A stretch of DNA of 64,000 nt from Piscicola geometra (Eukaryota > Annelida > Clitellata > Hirudinida > Piscicolidae). The first letter of the stretch is position 1. Each line of letters opens with the position of its first letter. Of the stretch, positions 61,239 to 64,000 are shown piece after piece. The stretch lies in assembly GCA_943735955.1 (NCBI GenBank), contig OX030964.1:5018099-5082098 (forward strand), given 5' to 3'. A program made the position numbers and the translations under genes. The notes beneath the pieces were generated by a model. That model had not been told where the DNA came from. It ran no database searches and saw only the letters and a program-made list of their open reading frames with translations.

Positions 61239-61602
61239 CTTTGATGCATTGGTACTCAGCGTCCAAGTAGAACCTGAAAAACTTGTTGCAGTCGGTTTCA
61301 ACGTCTATCTTAGCTACAGCCATTTCACAGAGTTGCCTTCCAGCACATTGAGACTCAATAAAGTGTCTCACGTCAGAGTAACAACCAATGAAACCTGGTA
61401 GTTTCATGAATTCTTCATTTGGACTGCCTTCAACTGAAAAACACCTTCCAAGTTCTTTTCTTCCGTAAATAGCGCTTCTAATAAATAAAACTTCATTCTT
61501 CAGACATCTTGGCTGAAATATCTCAGAGTTACAGAATTCCTCTGTATAGCTAACTTCAACCTTCATTAAAAATACTGAAATCCAACAAAAAGCTCCACAC
61601 AT
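61239..61602 (-). CDS. W14: variable first exon (minus)
   Basis: 364 nt (61608 is an alternative Met), donor AAAG|GTTTTC. MCGAFCWISVFLMKVEVSYT leader. Loop SVEGSPNEEFMKLPGFIGC, FIESQC, CEMAVAKIDVETDC, RFYLDAEYQC. Intron start identical in reading to V16. Promoter box 61652-61669. Confidence 0.8.
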
Positions 61603-61848
61603 AATCATTTTCTCAAAGCTTGAGCTTGAATCAGCTTTTAAATCACAGTGCTAAGGGATCTTGTCAAAAACAACAATCCTTAGGTTCAGTCTAATTTGAT
61701 CAGCTCATTGATATTCCGATCTAATGTTAATTGTTATTATACTCGAACAAAGAGCTGACATGCTTCGTTTCTTTCGATTATTCCTTGCCTAATTACTTTT
61801 TAATTCAGTGTGTGATAACAATTAAACTGGTTTCATTGATTCATACTG

Positions 61849-62361
61849 GTTTTTCTAGAATTGCATTGGACTCGTCGCCACATGAACTCGTCACGAAATT
61901 TTTTATATATTTTATATTTTTTAATTTTGTGAATAAATATGATAATAAAAACTTATTAATATTGAAATTAAAAATTTACTCGTCGAAACAGGCTAAATGT
62001 AGCTTAACGTACGAAACAGGCTAAATGTAGGCTAAAAACTCGTCGCGAAAATTTTTATTTTTTAAAATAATTTTGTGAATAAATATGATTATAAAAACTT
62101 ATTAATAGTGAAATTAAAAATTTACTCGTCGAAACAGGCTAAATGTAGCCTAACGTACGAAACAGGCTAAATGTAAGCTGAAAACTCGTCGCGAAAAAAA
62201 AGTTAGGCTACGTTTAGCCTGTTTCGACGAGTAAATTTTTAATTTCACTATTAATAAGTTTTCATATTCATATTTATTCACAAAATAAAAATTTAAACAA
62301 TTTTAAACTTTTTTCGCGATGAGTTCATGTTGCGACGAGTCCAATGCATACCGTTTTTCTA
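61849..62361. mobile_element. 495-bp foldback element with 9-bp target duplication
   Basis: Element 61858-62352 is flanked by GTTTTTCTA (61849-61857 and 62353-62361). Its ends are inverted copies over about 40 bases (TGCATTGGACTCGTCGC and GCGACGAGTCCAATGCA). Inside, a block of about 125 bp (with TTACTCGTCGAAACAGGCTA) occurs twice directly and once inverted. The related spacer after V15, in opposite orientation, has TTTTTCTACTATAC without insertion. A 9-bp duplication with long inverted ends fits a non-autonomous Mutator-like element (inference). No transposase. Confidence 0.82.
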
Positions 62362-62393
62362 TTATACGAAAAAGTATAAGACTCAATACCTAC

Positions 62394-62757
62394 CTTCGAA
62401 GCAGACATAGTCAACATCGAGGTAGTTTTTAAAGACGCTGGAACATCCAGAATCTGCTTCTATTCTAGCTACGGCTATTTCACAGTGTTGTCTTCCAGCA
62501 CACTGAGGTTCTATGATGTGTCTCACGTCAGAGTAACATCCGATGTAACCTGGCTTTTTCAAAAAGTCTTCATCAAGTGAGCCTTCAGCTGACAAACATC
62601 TTCCGAGTTCTTTCCTTCCGTAAGTTGCGTTCTTAATATACAAAATCTCATTCTTCAAACAACTTGGTAGAAATACCTCAGTAATGCAAAATTCTTCTGC
62701 AAAACTTCCATTTGAGCTCCATAAAAAAACTGCTATCCAAAACAAAGAGCTATACAT
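62394..62757 (-). CDS. W15: variable first exon (minus)
   Basis: 364 nt (upstream Met at 62784), donor GAAG|GTAGGT. MYSSLFWIAVFLW leader. CITEVFLPSC, loop SAEGSLDEDFLKKPGYIGC, CEIAVARIEADSGC, YVCFEG. Promoter box 62817-62835. Confidence 0.8.
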
Positions 62758-62835
62758 GATGGCTTCCATCGTGCTCAAGTACATCAGTCTTTATGCTTAT
62801 CCGATGGCATAGTTTGGAGGGGTCTTGTCAAAAGG

Positions 62836-63190
62836 GAATAAAAAGCAAAAATCAGTTTTCGTTTAAGGGTTTTAAAAACATAATGAAATCCGAAGGTAGT
62901 GAGTTTTATTCCAAAAATTGGCTAGTATTTTTAGGAGATGTTAGTTAAATTCTCAATACTATTTCCTAAAACTCAAGTCCAACATTCTTCTCAAGCATGC
63001 GCACATTTACAAAAATCTTTTAAAAAGAATTATTTAACAATTTATTACATTCGTTCCATAGAGTTGACCTTACTACGCATCAATTGCCAGAGTTTTTTAT
63101 TGTTTGAAAAGTTGTAGAATAAATATTTAAAAAAGCTAAAATTATTCTCAAAGATATGTGAAAAATTCAATTTAAGCAAAAGTAGTTTAT
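62836..63190. other. Spacer W15-W16
   Basis: AT-rich, no exon or repeat recognised. Confidence 0.5.
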
Positions 63191-63194
63191 ATAC

Positions 63195-63558
63195 CTTTGA
63201 TGCATTGGTACTCAGCGTCCAAGTAGAACCTGAAGAGCTTGCTGCAGTCGGTTTCAACTTCTATTCTAGCTACGGCTATTTCACAGTGTTGTCTTCCAGC
63301 ACACTGAGGTTCAATGATGTGTCTCACGTCAGAGTAACAGCCGATGTAACCTGGTAGCTTCATAACTTCTTCACTATGAGTTCCTTCAGCTGAAATACAT
63401 CTACCAAGTTCTTTTCTTCCGTAGATAGCGCTTCTAATAAACAAAATCTCATTCTTTAGACAACTCGGTTTGAATATCTCAGAGATACAAAACTCATCTG
63501 CCAAACTGTTATCTGAGTTCCATAAAAAGATTAACATCCAAAACAAAGAGCCATGCAT
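63195..63558 (-). CDS. W16: variable first exon (minus)
   Basis: 364 nt from MHGSLFWMLIFLW (63573 is an alternative Met), donor AAAG|GTATAT. DEFCISEIFKPSC, loop SAEGTHSEEVMKLPGYIGC, CEIAVARIEVETDC, RFYLDAEYQC. Promoter box 63631-63648 (TTTTGACAAAACCCCTCAAG). Confidence 0.8.
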
Positions 63559-63648
63559 GACTACTTCTGTCAAGCTGATCTACAGTGCATCTGATCTACA
63601 TTAGCCTTTTAAACTAGACGAAGAAATAGCTTGAGGGGTTTTGTCAAA

Positions 63649-63960
63649 AGCGAAAAAATAAAATAAATAACCTATTTCGCTTTTCAGATTTTCTAGAATT
63701 TATACAATAATCGGAAAGCCATGGCCCATGGGTTAATTCCTAACATTGCATATAGTATTTCTAGGAGCAGATTGTTATATTTTGCGTTGACATTTCAAGT
63801 TATTAGAAGATTATACATAATCACAGTCTATAAAATTTTATGAAAACTGTTAATCAAAAAGTGTGAAAGAATTTTTTTTTCTAAGCAGTTTGTAAAAAAT
63901 CCATAAATTACATTCGCGATATAGTGATGAATTGATCGAATATAGAAACAAGTTTTATAC
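63649..63960. other. Spacer W16-W17
   Basis: AT-rich, no recognised feature. Confidence 0.5.
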
Positions 63961-64000
63961 CTTTTTTGCATTCGTAGTCGACGTCCAAATGATTTTTTAG
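63961..64000 (-). CDS. W17: variable first exon, 3' end only (window edge)
   Basis: Last 40 bases of another SUEL exon: LKNHLDVDYECKK, then donor AAAG|GTATAA. The exon continues beyond the window, so the minus cluster is longer than seen here. Confidence 0.8.

Overview
This is a eukaryotic genome window, AT-rich, with short GT-AG introns, many microsatellites and small transposable elements. The gene content (PAK kinase, class A GPCR, SUEL-type lectin/CUB membrane proteins) fits a lophotrochozoan invertebrate. An annelid, perhaps a leech such as Helobdella, is my guess from base composition and gene style; it is not proven by the sequence. All spliced models below were built by hand. Almost every exon set sums to an intact reading frame, and where one does not, the break is stated.

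Layout. 1-1302 (+): last four exons of a p21-activated kinase. 1624-4669 (+): JmjC/cupin 2-oxoglutarate oxygenase. 5477-7257 (-): a single-pass membrane protein made of signal peptide, SUEL (galactose/rhamnose-binding lectin) domain, CUB-like domain, a short 4-Cys domain, TM segment and cytoplasmic tail (called T0). 8011-12242 (-): class A GPCR. 13638-14267 (+): unrecognised small membrane protein. 14871-18299 (+): mitochondrial acetyl-CoA hydrolase/4-hydroxybutyrate CoA-transferase family enzyme. 19659-31956 (+): six head-to-tail copies of the T0-type gene (T1-T6), five of them spaced about 2.09 kb apart.

32309-49153 (+) and 49668-64000 (-) are the notable part. Each half has many near-identical exons (V1-V18 on +, W1-W17 on -). 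Each exon has its own promoter box, start codon, signal peptide and one SUEL domain, and each complete one ends with a phase-1 splice donor. None is followed by its own CUB, 4-Cys or TM exons. Those downstream exons occur once per half: 47893-49153 on + and 49668-51055 on -, entered by a phase-1 acceptor. The layout is that of a clustered-protocadherin locus, with alternative first exons carrying a variable ectodomain joined to one constant membrane/cytoplasmic module, but built with lectin domains. The two clusters are convergent and form a large imperfect palindrome centred near 49.4 kb. The opposite arm gives empty-site evidence for a hAT-like insertion at 38.2-39.2 kb and a tRNA-derived SINE at 59.75 kb.

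Working model (inference): the stand-alone genes T0-T6 show the ancestral single-gene form. The clusters arose by repeated duplication of the promoter plus first exon, with loss or absence of downstream exons, and then the whole cluster was duplicated in inverted orientation. Promoter choice and cis-splicing would give each cell one or a few lectin ectodomains on a common signalling tail. Transcript data are needed to show this; independent secreted lectins remain the main alternative.
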